Shown in pieces: positions 29,861 to 40,448 of a stretch of DNA of 46,818 nucleotides. How positions within the stretch are numbered: position 1 is the stretch's first letter; each line of letters begins with the position of its first letter. The translations under genes were made by a program, and so were the position numbers. The notes under the pieces are model-generated. The model saw only the letters and a list, made by a program, of their open reading frames with translations. It made no database searches and was not told the DNA's origin. Source of the stretch: Penium margaritaceum (lineage: Eukaryota; Streptophyta; Zygnematophyceae; Desmidiales; Peniaceae); contig SZWC01007384.1 in NCBI GenBank assembly GCA_023375785.1, positions 37,348-84,165 on the forward strand, given 5' to 3'.

Positions 29861-30900
29861 GACATGACTTACAGCACTACGTGCTGACCAGCATCTGATG
29901 GAGCTAATGCAGATGTAGTGAGAACTAAGACAACAAGTTCATAGAAAATGCAGAATCTGCATGCATTGTGGTCTCGAGGAACATCTGGGAGCCAATGACT
30001 TGGAGGTATGTCATGACATCGATAGGCTCCCCAAGACAATCTGGGTCTACTCACACGAGGAGCCTCTGCACTGTGGGCATCATAGGCATGGATGCAGAGG
30101 GAACTATGGCCAACAAGTATGCAAAGCGCTCCCCTAGCATCCTGAACTAACCAGCCTAATTCCCATGTAGTATACAACGCTGACAATCATGCTCAATCTC
30201 CATTCCTAGGAAGACACAAGCTGGACCAAGATCCTTCATACTGTACATAGACTGGAGAAGTTTCTTCACAACCTAGATAGCCTATAGGACGGGGGACGCA
30301 ATCAAGAAGTCCTCCACATAGAACGAGACAGCGACAAAGGGTATAGAGAAGGTACTCACAAACAGAGTTGGGTCCACTGTGCTACGGTGATACCCACCCC
30401 GCTCAAAGATAGCGAATATCTTGGGGTTCTAACAACATGGAGATTGTTTCAGACCATACAATGCCTTTCAGGGGCGCCAGACCCTGTTTATGTCATCCTC
30501 AAATCCCGGAGGCTGGACGAGATACATCTCTTCTTCGAGATTGTCATGCAAGAAGGCATTTTTCACGTCCATCTGGGGGAGCTCCCAATTATGCTATGCC
30601 ACCTGACTTTGCAAGGCATTTGTCGTGATGTACTTGCCAACAAGGAAAAAGGTGACATCAAGTTCCACACCAAGCACTTGGGCAAATCCATTGATCATAA
30701 GATGGGCCTTGTATCGTTCAACTTAGCCAATTGACCTCTCTTCCCTTTGTAACACCCAATGGATTGATATGGCCTTACGACCAGGTGAGTGCTTCACCTT
30801 CTCATAAACCCCATGTTTCTTAATCAGAGTGAATTTCCTCTAACATAGCTTTCTCCCAGAGGGCTGCATCTGTAGCAGATCGTGCTTGTTGCACTGTGTT
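29861..30900 (-). pseudogene. C5 reverse transcriptase
   Basis: Reading from 30900: A-L-W-E-K-A-M-L-E-E-I-H-S, K-A-I-S-I-H-W-V-L-Q-R, K-A-H-L-M-I-N-G-F-A-Q-V, then [30 protein letters not shown] at 30590-30500, and K-A-L-Y-G-L-K-Q-S. The active site is F-Y-V-E-D-F-L-I-A-S (about 30315-30335), with the first Asp of Y-V-D-D changed to Glu. M-K-D-L-G-P-A-C-V-F-L-G-M-E-I follows. It is non-functional because of the active-site change and stops. Confidence 0.9.
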
Positions 30901-31311
30901 CGGTTCAAGCACACGTGTTGTGGTACCACTCGCAACAATTGTAGTGACAACTGAGGGATGTTATAGAGGCTGAGTAGACCCGACTGCCACAATGGCTCGG
31001 TAGAACTCAATAGCAATGTGAGAATATCCTAGCGTGGTGTTAGGCTATACCTCAGCCGCTGCCAAGCTAAGAGCATCAAGAGAAGGGACAGGAGTAGGCT
31101 GTGTGGGGTCAACGACACCACCGTGAACTGGACAGACTGATTGCACGGGCCCAGAGTGTCCAGCTGAGACTGTACGACCGGCAGACGGGGCACAGTTGTC
31201 GGAAATCGCTTCCCGACTTTCCACCACGGGGCACGCAGCTCTCACAAGAGTGGAGCTTGAGGCGTGGTGAGCAACGGCAGTTTTGACTGACGGTGCGCTT
31301 TGGGTCGCCAC
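30901..31311 (-). pseudogene. C5 linker, part next to RT
   Basis: The frame 31311-31045 is rich in Ala, Ser and Val and continues after a stop into frames leading to RT. It has no fold signature. It is assigned to the copia spacer by position. Confidence 0.5.
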
Positions 31312-31319
31312 ACCGAATG

Positions 31320-32290
31320 TGAGAGGTCACATGAGCAGAACCATGGCAGAACGCAGGTGGGGAACGTCGCACGGAAATGACGTCGTTTTGAGTCACTTAA
31401 TGGGACACGTACATGATCTGACGAGTTATAGTGCTTGTCACAAGCTTTCCAACGCAAAAAAAATATGCACGATTCGGAGCAGCATAGCGCCCGCTACGCT
31501 CTCCCATGTGCATCATTGCAACTCAGCCGTCTGTCACACCACCACCGTGAGTGACGGGCATCCGAAGCGCCCTGGTCGCCAATGAAGCATCATGCCGCCT
31601 TTCCAAGGCGCCCATGGCTCCAATGAACCACGGGATAGTGGTCTACCATCCCCCAGGGGGCGCCTTGGCCTTGGTCTGCGTGCTGGAAGTCGAACTCCTC
31701 ACCGTCCGACCCAATTTTCGGACGGACGAGTGGTCAGCCAACCAAACCCGGCTGGCTGCACCACCCAACTTTGACAAGCCATTTCTTCCTCATTTCTAGG
31801 CCGATTGCTGTGATTCAACTTGTGTTGAATCCAGCACAATGCCTACTTCAAGGATACACTCTCAGATCATATAAAACATACCATGCTAAGGTCTATCTTA
31901 AAAGTCGACGACTCATCCACATGGCTGAGACTCTACCACATGGCAAAGTGGCCGGCCACAAGTGCCGCCTCGTCATCACCCATGGCCACGGGCTGTTTTT
32001 CCCTGTGCCATGCTCTAGACCTCCAGCCTTGACCCTGCTTGTCTTCTCCTATGCCATCCAGCTTCTCACGGCTCCTTCGTCGTGAGCATTGCTCCGTCGA
32101 TGATGCCGATGTTGCTGGTGCGCTCATATGATGCAGGCCATATGTGTGTGTAATGCTGCACAAGTGCAGCACCTATGCCCACTTTCGCATGTGTGAGCTG
32201 GCATCTTGGTGGTGATGAGATGTCAGCCACCTCACCACTCACACAACTGCATGATGAGGGGCAAAATTCTTAACAATAGTGAGGTGCAGA
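31320..32290. other. Foreign-looking stretch inside C5, with LTR-like block
   Basis: No retroelement protein is visible. At about 31400-31500 the sequence GAGTTATAG, CAAGCTTTCCAACGC, GATTCGGAGCAG and CGCTACG resembles the C2 LTR at about 12220-12300 in the same orientation. This may be a diverged LTR fragment inserted in the C5 linker. The remainder is anonymous, with short frames only. Confidence 0.4.
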
Positions 32291-32299
32291 CTGCAACGG

Positions 32300-32740
32300 T
32301 CTCAGACGACCGCCTGGCGTACAAACAAATGGCGATGAGATGGAGGACTATGAGGGTACGAATGGGTCCACTGCTGATGGAAGCAAGACCAGTAACGTAT
32401 GCGATAACTCAACAAGAGATGACATAGATGCGGTAGGAGATGAGACGTGCATTGACACAAGCCCGATATGAGAGGACGAAGGCGGTGATTCATATGTGAT
32501 AAGAGAGGAAATAGGCATCCATGCAAATGAAAAAGAGGAGGATGTACGCGATGACACAGACGCAATTAGAAATGACATAGGTAATGACACAGACGTGACA
32601 AGAGAGGATGTAGGTGACGACATTGACACGATAGGAGATGGTGCAGGCAGTGGTGCCAACGTGGGATACGGAGCGTAGTCACTACCAAAAGACACTCCAT
32701 AGACACCACCTTTTTGTGGATGAGAGAAAGGCACAAGCGA
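32300..32740 (-). pseudogene. C5 serine-rich linker with ~30-bp repeats
   Basis: The minus frame 32734-32348 is a serine-rich run (T-S-S-L-V-T-S-V-S-L-P, S-S-R-T-S-S-S). On the plus strand units like GAGATGTAGGTGACGACATTGACAC recur about every 30 bp (about 32440-32645). This is the variable spacer between integrase and RT. Confidence 0.6.
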
Positions 32741-32869
32741 CGAGACAGAATGAGCGATGTTGTGAGAGAATGTGCTCTAAAATAAAAGAGCATTGCGATA
32801 CTCGATAACCCAACTACGCTTAGGATCTCAAAAGAACTAGGGTTTGGACTGAGAGGAGACGCCAAGGTA

Positions 32870-33800
32870 AGGTCATAGATGACCTCGAGGAGATAGCTTG
32901 CCATCACGTTGGTCCTCCGGGAGCCAAACGCAAGAGTTGCTATCCAAGACATGAGCGAGGTGAAGGTCAGCACGATGACCGTGCCATCGCTCAAAGAGCA
33001 TGACATGACGAGGCAACGGACCGTGGGGAACATCGTTCCGAAACCACGTCATGTAGGAGATGGCCTCGAATGCAAATAGTGAAGGGAGTCGAGAATCGAC
33101 AAGAAGGGTGTGAATACCATCAACAGTGTGCTTCCAACGTTCTGACACACTATTCTATTGTGCTTTATGTAGAGCAGAGAGCTCCAAACGCACCCTTTGA
33201 GACTCGAGAAAGCGGGCCATGAGACCCATGAACTTCCCACCTCGATCAAAGCAAAATGCTAACAGCTTACGCTGGCAAGCGCGCTCAGCCTGCCCAAGCC
33301 AAGACTCCATCGTGGGCCCAACATCGCTTTTCTGGAAAATGGCATACATCTAGAAAAAAACGTGAGTAGGTATTTGTGATACACAAGACATACCAACTAA
33401 CAACCTCCAACACTTCATGATGGAGAAGGCCCATGACGCCATCATGGACAACGACAAGGGGATGCAGCGTGCGGGAGTCAAACGATAGAAAGGACGGGCA
33501 ATGCAGATTGCCTTGTGCACAATCAAGGCAGTTAGCAGTGTAAAGCACAGGAAATGTACCTCGGTGAAGACCAACAGTAGGCTGATGACGCAGGAGGTTA
33601 TGTATGGTAGTAGTATGCATGTGACACAAGCGGGGATGGAGCAAACGTGGGTGCACAGGCGAAAGCGAGGGAGCAACATGCACATGCTCTGCGGCCATGT
33701 CGGCTGGCGATGGTGCAAACAAGGGCACACGATACAACTTGTCACAACACAAACCACAAAGAACAAGATGGCCAGACGGCAAAAATGACAAAGTGCCCAT
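32870..33800 (-). pseudogene. C5 integrase with pre-integrase domain
   Basis: From the right: H-P-R-L-C-H-M-H-T-T-T-I-H-N-L-L and C-L-D-C-A-Q-G-N-L (the zinc-binding HHCC region, 33640-33510), V-V-V-H-D-G-V-M-G-L-L (first Asp region, with H-A-D altered), F-D-R-G-G-K-F-M-G (second Asp, about 33240), then S-E-R-W-K-H-T (Glu, about 33140) and F-A-F-E-A-I-S-Y-M-T-W, P-H-G-P-L-P-R-H-V. It resembles C1 and C6 integrase most (the M/L-P-H-G-P-L motif is shared). Confidence 0.9.
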
Positions 33801-34173
33801 GCCACAGACGAAACAAACTCCATGCCCTCATCATCCAAGGTAGTGACAAGTAGCAAGCTGACCTCAAGCGCATGGACAAAGAGGACATCAGGTAAGAAGA
33901 CGTCACCTAATGAACCAAAGAAATGCAAAACACTAATGCCCTGAAATGGTAACAACTGGCTAGAGCCATTGTGGACAAAGCGTATGTCACCTATAGGCTC
34001 CAATGTGGCAAAGTAACACGAGATGACATCATGTGGTCAGTGGCTCCGGAATGGATGATCCAAAAGCCACTCAATACACAAGACGGAGCCGTCACATGAC
34101 ATTGTGTGACACTGTAAATAAGTACAAGACAGTAATCTACGAGACCAGAAGTCACAGCAAGAAGACGCGGCAT
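33801..34173 (-). pseudogene. C5 protease remnant
   Basis: The frame 34173-33991 contains F-W-I-I-H-S-G-A-T-D-H-M-M (active site, D-S-G-A-T-x-H-M with Asp changed to His). The frame 34003-33350 continues with F-V-H-N-G-S-S-Q-L-L-P-F-Q-G and D-V-L-F-V-H-A-L-E-V-S-L-L, as expected after a copia protease site. Loss of the catalytic Asp inactivates it. Confidence 0.85.
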
Positions 34174-34990
34174 GGTGAACGACTGCCAATGCTCAATCTA
34201 CCTCAGAGGCGAAACAATACCACCACTTGAAGCACCTCAAAGGGCTCTATCCGACGAACAACGGTGACCCTGGGACTCGACAGCGAAACTCACACTGAAG
34301 GGAACATCCCAAGGCCGAGGACGGGAAGGGAACATGGAGGCTGGAGAGGCCGGACCAGGCTGCAACTCGTGAACTGATCAAGTTGGCGGAGGAGACAAAG
34401 ATGGAGTGCTGGCTGGAGTCATGATGGAGGGGTGTACAATGGAAAAGGTGGCCCATAAAGTTAGGATAGTGCATTGGTGGAAGCCAGCGCTATCCTGGGT
34501 GGGGCATCGCCACTGCCAAGGACGTCGGCACGGGCGTTCAAACAACCAACGACATGTCAACAGTGGTCTCCAACTGCATGGGGTCAGACTCCCACGCGCA
34601 AGGGTCTCGACCGTAAGAAAGGGAGTGAACAAGAACAGAAGACAAGACCTAAAAATGGTCTTCCAAGTTTTTTCTGCCTGTGGCACAAGGACAAACCCCA
34701 GATGTTGGGGTCTTGATCAAGGAGTAGCAAGAAAAAGGAAAAAAAAAAAAAAAACGAGAAGAAATAAAATGTAATGGACTAGTAGAAGAACAGGATACCT
34801 GGCTTGGCGAAAGTGCATCTGGGCTCACCCAGGATGGGTGTTGGTACACCAAGGATGGGTTGGCCAACTGGACATACAAGCTCGCTTGATTGTAAGCAAG
34901 TGAGCTCATATCACCCGTCTCATATCACCAACCGTAGGCGTTTTACCCTCGGAGCAGATCAACTTGTAGTGACAAGATGTGCTGACGTCA
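34174..34990. other. Transition between C5 and G3; includes a 16-base A run
   Basis: C5 gag should lie here on the minus strand, but I cannot recognise a knuckle or capsid motif. A pure A run occupies 34739-34754. The right part (34800 on) may be the G3 leader; a TGACGTCA motif lies at 34983-34990. No LTR for either element is visible. Confidence 0.4.
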
Positions 34991-35011
34991 CCAACCGAGT
35001 GGAACGAGTTC

Positions 35012-35490
35012 TCACGCGCCATGCTTGTACGATTTGGATGGCCGAACGAGACGTCCGACGCTCGGTACAAGCTCCAGCATCTCCGTTAGTAGTCCAGTGT
35101 GGCAGAGTACATGCGGAGATTCCGCAAGATTATCACTGGTGCAGACTTTGCGACCAAACAGCTCTGTTTTCCCTACAACAACGGCCTCAAGCAAGACATC
35201 CAGTGAGCGATCTCCATGTTCGACATCCAAAACAACTTACTATGGATGGTCGCAGCAGCAAGAAGGATCGACACCGTCGACTACAACGCTTTGATCCGGG
35301 AATCCTACGGCTGGCGACCTCCCAACCATAATTATCATGGGGATGGGAAAAGCCAGTCGGGGGACTCCTCGACTCCGATGGAAGTGGACATCGTCGACCA
35401 AAGAGATACGCGCACCTGCTATAACTGGGAAAAAACTAGGTATGTCGCTTGCAACTGCCGAAGCAAGCAGTAGGTCAAAAAGGGGAGGAA
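35012..35490 (+). pseudogene. G3 Gag with damaged zinc knuckle
   Basis: The plus frames read K-L-Q-H-L-R, TAG TAG (35087-35092), then S-S-V-A-E-Y-M-R-R-F-R-K-I-I and F-P-Y-N-N-G-L-K-Q-D-I-Q, a typical retrotransposon Gag capsid segment. Frame 35216-35473 carries M-F-D-I-Q-N-N and ends with C-Y-N-W-E-K-T-R-Y-V-A-C-N-C (35417-35458), a CCHC knuckle in which the second Cys is Trp and the His is Tyr. Gag would form the particle and bind RNA. Confidence 0.88.
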
Positions 35491-35649
35491 TTCGTAAAAA
35501 CATGAGTCAGGAAACGGCAAGGGGCAGGAGTAAAAGGTGCGACTCTTGTCCGTGAGGACCGATCTGCGCCGAACGATCGTCCATCTAAATGGTTTGCAAA
35601 GTTGAATTGGATTCTTAGATCGCAAAGTCTGACAAGGGGTACAAGGACG

Positions 35650-36363
35650 AACAACCGGTGATACTACTAAAGGTGCAACCCCGTGATTACAAAAATTGCA
35701 GATGGGTGCCGGCACTATTCGATGGAGGAGATTCTCATAGTTTTCTGAGCAATTACATGGTTCGCAAACTGGGATTGCAGGTCGAACCACGGGTGTTTGA
35801 AGGAAAAAACCGTCAATGGGAGATTTCAAATACGAAGACACCGAGAACCACTACGACTGCAAGTGGAAGATCTGCGTTATGTAACTGTCTGGTGGTCTTG
35901 TCCCATGAGTGACCACAAAATCATTCTCAAACGAGATTTTCTGTACCGACACAATCCGCAGGTTGACTGGAATAAGGGTGACGTCTATCTAGAAATCAAC
36001 ATCGGCAAGCAACAACTTCTACACGTGGGGCGAAAGATGACAGCGGAATTGGTAGAGGTGGAAGCAGCAGAGCAAGCCACGGAAGCTAAAAGGCGACAAC
36101 CTGTGCAGTCGATAACGCTCAACGTGGCCAAGCATTGTATACAACAAGGAGCTTGTGCGTGGCTTGTATATTCCGAACCAATGGAGGAAGCAGAAATGGT
36201 AGTAGCTGACTCGACAGTCTCATCAGCCTCATCACCGTCAACAATGTTTGCGATGGTACCTGAAGATTCACACCACTCATCCGAGAGTTTGCAAACGTAT
36301 TTCCTGACAAACTCCCATAATTCCTACAACCTCAATGCGACATCAACCATTGCATTGAACTGA
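35650..36363 (+). pseudogene. G3 aspartic protease
   Basis: V-P-A-L-F-D-G-G-D-S-H-S-F-L-S holds the active site, with D-G-G (35721-35729) in place of the usual D-S-G or D-T-G. M-V-R-K-L-G-L follows. After a frame change, I-I-L-K-R-D-F-L-Y-R-H-N-P-Q-V-D-W-N-K-G-D-V (about 35920-35985) is the second conserved half. The frame 35797-36363 then continues as a 188-codon spacer towards RT. Confidence 0.88.
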
Positions 36364-36990
36364 AACTGGGCAGCTGATCTACAGTTTGAGGGGGCTATCT
36401 GATGAGCGATTACGAGCTGCTTGAGCTGAACAAGCAGCTTGACGAGATGCTTGGTTAAGGATTCATCTGCCCATCCACGTCACCATACACCGCACCTGTG
36501 CAATTTTTGAGAAATGAAACTGGTAAAATATGGGTGTCCATGGACTACCTGGCATTCAATAAAGCTACCATCAAAAACCGCTATCCTCTTCCCTGAGCCG
36601 ACGAACTTTTTGACCGACTCCGAGGGGCTCAAATTTTCACCAAAATTGACCTACCGATCAGTTATCACCAGATTTGCGTGACATCAAGAAGACGGTGTTC
36701 CGAACATGCTACGGACATTTCGAGTTCACGCTCATGTCATTTGGACTTACAAATGCCCCGACAACATGCATAGCAGCAATGAACAAAACTTTCTCCCCAG
36801 ACCTCAACAATTTTGTCGTGGTGTACGTTGACAGCGTTCTAGTGTACAGTCGCACCCCGGAGAAGCACGATGGATATCTTCGTTAAGTTCTCAATTTTTT
36901 TCAAGGAGAGAAATGTTTTGGAAAAGTCTCAAAGTGCGACTTGGGTCACTGCTCGATCAAGTTTTTGGGTCACGTCATCAATGACAGATG
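36364..36990 (+). pseudogene. G3 reverse transcriptase
   Basis: Blocks in order: Y-E-L-L-E-L-N-K-Q-L-D-E-M-L-G, G-F-I-C-P-S-T-S-P-Y-T-A-P-V, W-V-S-M-D-Y-L-A-F-N-K, N-R-Y-P-L-P, F-T-K-I-D-L and, in frame 36674-36886, F-G-L-T-N-A-P-T-T and V-V-Y-V-D-S-V-L-V-Y-S. The second catalytic Asp of the Y-x-D-D box is Ser (36833-36835). TAA after M-L-G and TGA after Y-P-L-P fall where Gln and Arg are usual. It is enzymatically dead. Confidence 0.93.
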
Positions 36991-37663
36991 GATCATCATG
37001 GATTCGAAAAAAGTGGCAGCAGTCGCTTATTGGCCAACGTCAACCAACGTTCGAGACGTTCACGTTTTTCTCGGCTTCTACAATTACCAACGGCACTTCG
37101 TACGGGATTACGCCCAAGTGTCAGCGCCTCTCTCCGAACTCACTCAAAAATAGAATGAGTAGTGGTGGGGAGACTGCGAAAAATAAGCTTTCACCACTTA
37201 ATGGAATGCTCTGACCTTGGCGCCAGCCGTACAACTAGCCGATCCAACAATCGACTATGTCATGGCGACAGACACCTGAGATCGAGCCATTGGCGTAGTC
37301 GACCTGCAGGAACACAGCAACGGAGAACAACCGGTCACATAAACTACGAGGACCGGAGTTCAACTACGCCGTGCATGAGAAGGAGATACTGGCAGTCATA
37401 CATACATTTAATACATGGATATTCTATCTTGAATGCCCCCGATGCATCGTACACACCGACCATCACACGCTGAAACATTTGAAGACACAACCAAACCTCA
37501 GTCGACGTCAAACCCGATGGAGGAGTTCCTCGAGTCTGGTTTCGAGTACGATATTGAGTACCGGCCAGGTAAAACCAACCCAACAGACGCGCTCAGCCAC
37601 TGGCCAGATCTGATGGTAGAGGCAGCAATGCTACAGCTGCAACAGGATTCGTATCTTAAGTAG
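36941..37663 (+). pseudogene. G3 RT thumb and RNase H
   Basis: Frame 36941-37153 reads I-K-F-L-G-H-V-I-N-D, V-F-L-G-F-Y-N-Y-Q-R-H-F-V-R-D-Y. RNase H follows with A-T-D-T near 37263, F-N-Y-A-V-H-E-K-E-I-L-A-V-I (about 37350-37395), H-T-D-H-H-T-L-K-H-L-K-T-Q-P-N-L-S and F-E-Y-D-I-E-Y-R-P-G-K-T-N-P-T-D-A-L-S. These are standard gypsy motifs, with several frame changes between 37150 and 37370. Confidence 0.92.
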
Positions 37664-38436
37664 TTGTTCACACAAGGTTACAGCCAGCATGGCAGATACA
37701 ACAAGGCAAATTTTTTGTACGACGCACCCTATTGGCGACGACGATTCACTCGCCAGGTGGTCGCTCCCCTAAACAATGAACTCCGCCGCATGCTACTGGA
37801 AGAGTGCCATGTCACCGGTCCAGTGGACATTTGGAAGAAGACAACACGCTGAAGAAGCTTGTGAAATACTATTGGTGGGACAAGATGCAATCCGACGTGG
37901 CCAACTTTTGCAAATCCCGTGACACATTTCGGCGACAAAAATCCCATCGCACGCGGCCACCTCAACTTCCGGAGCCGCTCCCCATTCCAACAGCACTGTG
38001 GACTGACATCTCCATGGACTTCGTCATAGGACTACCGGTCACACCCGAGGGGTATGATGCAATCCTCGTGGTTGTTGACAGGATTTCCAAAATGTCTCAC
38101 TTTAATCCGACAATGACCATCATCACCGCCGAGGGAACAGCACGGCTGATTTTAAACAACATCATTCGACTATACGACATGCCAAGGATCATTGCAAGCG
38201 ACAGGGACAATCGATTCACCAGCCATTTTTGGCGGAAACTAATGACTTTCTACGGCACTCGGATCCAGCTTTTAGCGGTGTTCCATCCTCAAACTGACCG
38301 CCAGACCGAGAAAACCAATCAGACGCTCGAAAAACTCCTCCGAACATTATGCGAACCTCATGAGATGAATTGGGCACAAAAGCTCCCGACCACCAAAATT
38401 CCATGCAATTCGGCGATCTCCACCACAAAAGGGTAA
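37664..38436 (+). pseudogene. G3 integrase
   Basis: After a zinc-domain remnant (E-E-C-H-V-T-G, with a frame change at about 37850), frame 37804-38436 is open: K-Y-Y-W-W-D-K-M, C-K-S-R-D-T-F, D-I-S-M-D-F-V-I-G-L-P (first Asp), V-V-V-D-R-I-S-K-M, I-A-S-D-R-D-N-R-F (second Asp, 38200-38202) and T-D-R-Q-T-E-K-T-N-Q-T-L-E (Glu, 38308-38310), giving exactly 35 residues between the second Asp and the Glu. The triad is intact. The frame closes at TAA (38434-38436), where G-Q-T-P-F-E-V would be typical. Confidence 0.94.
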
Positions 38437-38849
38437 ACTCCATTCGAAGTGGTATATGAAAAACTTCCTGCCACAACAGTTGGACTACAAAGCTAGAGCA
38501 ACATTCCGGCGGTGGAAGTCCAATGGGATGAAACACGGCAAACACTCGCAAAGACACAAGCGACAATGAACCGGGTAGTTAACGAACATCACAGCGACGA
38601 TGTTTTTGCCGACTTGATCGCCGTTGGCGACCAAATCCTTCTCAATTCAGCCAACATCAAACTTCGTGGGGCCAACTCTTTGAAGCTCAAACCCGGATAA
38701 TTCGGACCGTTGGACATCAAGCGCATGCAAACCCTCGTGGTTGCGTGACTCAAACTCCCCGACACTATGCAAGTTCATCCAGTGTTCCATGTCAGCACAC
38801 TCAACTACTACCGAGACCCCGGAAAGAAATTCCCTGACAAGGATGTACC
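38437..38849 (+). pseudogene. G3 integrase C-terminal region up to the C6 insertion
   Basis: It reads P-F-E-V-V-Y-E-K, then L-L-N-S-A-N-I-K-L-R, L-K-P-G, TAA, F-G-P-L-D-I, and M-Q-V-H-P-V-F-H-V-S-T-L-N-Y-Y. This is the usual segment ahead of the chromodomain. It is interrupted after D-K-D-V-P by the copia element C6. The continuation is at 46570. Confidence 0.92.
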
Positions 38850-39492
38850 TGTTGTGCTTTGTGACGTTCCTGTCGACCTGTACAGTTTACTATGATCACT
38901 TGGCCCATTCCATGCCCGTGCATATCCCTTATGCGGACCCAGGTGGTACCGGTGTGTCATCTGGTGGTAGACTATCAGCTTGGAGCTGACCAACGACCGT
39001 CCCAAAGCTCTGGACGCTGCCTGGGACCTCCTGCCGTTTTTCGGCAACTTGTAGGATTTTATCGATGGGCTGGCCATGGGCCCGATTTGCATATTTTGCA
39101 TTGGGTGTCCATCGTTTGATGTCGGATGCATGCATGTGACCAGTCATAGTGTCCGGCTTAAGATCCTGCACGTTTAGGTTCAGACGGCATAGCGTTCTGA
39201 CTTGTCTACGCAGAGTTACGGCCAAAACAGTGGTTTTGGGCCGGTTTTAGGACAGACCTTGCACTGCAGCGTGCGACACACGCCGTGCGCCGTGGCAGGT
39301 GTTTATGCTGTGGACCTGTCATTTGTCATTTCTCTCTGAAAATGCTATTGAGGCATTCTGACACTTTGCCTTGTGTCTCCTAGCCAGACCCTTGCCATTG
39401 TGTGTTTGACTTGTGAGTTTCGTCACCGTCTGACCAGGCACTCACGCCTAGTCAACGGTTGTGTCGCAAGGAATCTTCCAGGCATCTTCTCA
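38850..39492 (+). repeat. C6 5' LTR
   Basis: It starts TGTTGTGCTTTGTGAC and ends ATCTTCTCA. It aligns throughout with 45923-46564; strongly shared blocks include GCGGACCCA, GTAGGATTTTATCG, TGCATGCATGTGACCAGTCA, CACGTTTAGGTTCAGACGGC and GACCTGTCATTTGTCATTTC. The next bases, TGGTACTCTGTTG, start with the TGG expected of a PBS but do not match initiator Met well. Confidence 0.93.
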
Positions 39493-39654
39493 TGGTACTC
39501 TGTTGTATCTGTGCTGTGTAGTTCTCGCTGAGTTGCACAAAAAAGATGCAGCAGAGTAGAGGTAGTGAGCGTCACCGCTGTAGCCGATCCACAGGGACCT
39601 GTCGACGTCACCCGACTGCCAGTGATGTCACCCACCTTCAACACGTGAGAGTGC

Positions 39655-40110
39655 ATCAGCAGCGGCCGCTAGTAGCAGCAAACAACACCTGCAACAGGCA
39701 TAAGCCACTATTAGCTGCTAGTATTGGCGTTAGCAACGGCAATAGCAGACCATAGCCACAGCAAGGAGCGGCAGGCAGCAACAACAGCAGCACGCGGCAG
39801 CAAGAGCACATAGCAGCAACATCCCATAGCATGAGCAATGCGCAGCAGCGCTGCGCAGCAATGACGACGGTGGCAGCGGGTAGCAACAGCAGCATGTAGC
39901 AGCATGCAGCAGCGGTAGCATTGAGCAGCAGCAGAAGCAGCGAGGCAACAGCAGTGCGTAGTAGTAGTAGCATGCAGCTAGAGCAGCGTGCAATACCATT
40001 GTAGTGTAGTAGCAACACGCAACTACTACCACAGCTGCGCAAATAGCTACGTAGTAGCTGTTGCACATCCACGCGTAGCAACGGCAACAGCCGAGTGCAA
40101 TCTGTTGCAG
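39655..40110. repeat. Degenerate AGC/GCA trinucleotide-rich tract
   Basis: AGCAGC, GTAGCAGCA and GCAACAGCA-type units dominate over about 450 bp with frequent interruptions. It is not a clean array but a low-complexity region in the C6 leader. Confidence 0.85.
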
Positions 40111-40190
40111 AGCTTCCTTGTAGCTTCCGTGCGGCTGCCACGGAGAAGCCACCCAACAGCCGCGTGGGTTGTCAACAAAAAAAACCGTGC

Positions 40191-40259
40191 TGATGTCAAC
40201 ACTTTCTTTGCTGACGTCATCAGGTCCGTGCTGCCGTCAGTAAACCCCTGTTGATGTCA
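40191..40259. promoter_or_regulatory. Four TGAYGTCA-like boxes at 20-21-bp spacing
   Basis: TGATGTCA (40191-40198), TGACGTCA (40212-40219), TGCCGTCA (40232-40239) and TGATGTCA (40252-40259) begin 21, 20 and 20 bp apart. TGACGTCA is the core bound by CRE/as-1-type bZIP factors. A further pair, CGACGTCA (39603-39610) and TGATGTCA (39623-39630), is also 20 bp apart. Regulatory function is inferred from motif and spacing only. Confidence 0.55.
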
Positions 40260-40448
40260 CCACCTGCCTTAGTCAAATTTTGGGGTCGGAGTGTTAAACA
40301 TTGCCAGCGTTTCCAACTCCTTGAGAGCCGCTAACGGCTCTTGGATCCGACCAATTGGACGTCCCGGTCCATGCTAAGCGCTGACATGGCTCCGATCGGT
40401 GACAAGGGCAAATGACCATTAGATCACTCCTCCTCCTACTCAGGGGTT

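Larger units (their letters stand above)
29355..34170 (-). mobile_element. C5: degenerate copia element (minus strand)
   Basis: Right to left: protease (about 34150), pre-integrase and integrase (33800-32870), serine-rich linker (32740-32300), a foreign-looking stretch (32290-31320), more linker, RT (30900-29870) and RNase H (29860-29355). The spacing between integrase and RT is about 1 kb greater than in C1, which suggests a secondary insertion in the linker. No LTR or PBS was found. Confidence 0.85.
34990..38849 (+). mobile_element. G3: Ty3/gypsy chromovirus, part 1
   Basis: Plus-strand gag, protease, RT, RNase H, integrase and the start of the chromodomain region run in the canonical gypsy order. 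The element is cut at 38849 by copia C6 and resumes at 46570. Each gene is broken by stops, most of them at positions where glutamine or arginine is usual. No 5' LTR was found. Confidence 0.92.
39493..40448 (+). other. C6 leader: CAG-rich tract flanked by TGAYGTCA boxes
   Basis: Between the LTR and the gag start lies about 1 kb without a convincing gene. About 39655-40110 is a degenerate AGC/GCA-rich tract; frames in it read as Cys/Leu/Ala-rich (minus) or Ser/Gln-rich peptides and are compositional. TGAYGTCA-like boxes lie on both sides (39603-39630 and 40191-40259). The C1 leader is likewise long and CAG-rich. Confidence 0.75.

Noticed and set aside
34739..34754. A run as a poly(A) tail of a LINE or processed gene
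   Set aside because: No LINE domain, spliced gene copy or target duplication is seen next to it.
39656..40156. 166-codon minus ORF, Cys/Leu/Ala-rich, looking like a cysteine-rich peptide
   Set aside because: It lies entirely in the AGC/GCA-rich low-complexity tract of the C6 leader; composition explains it.
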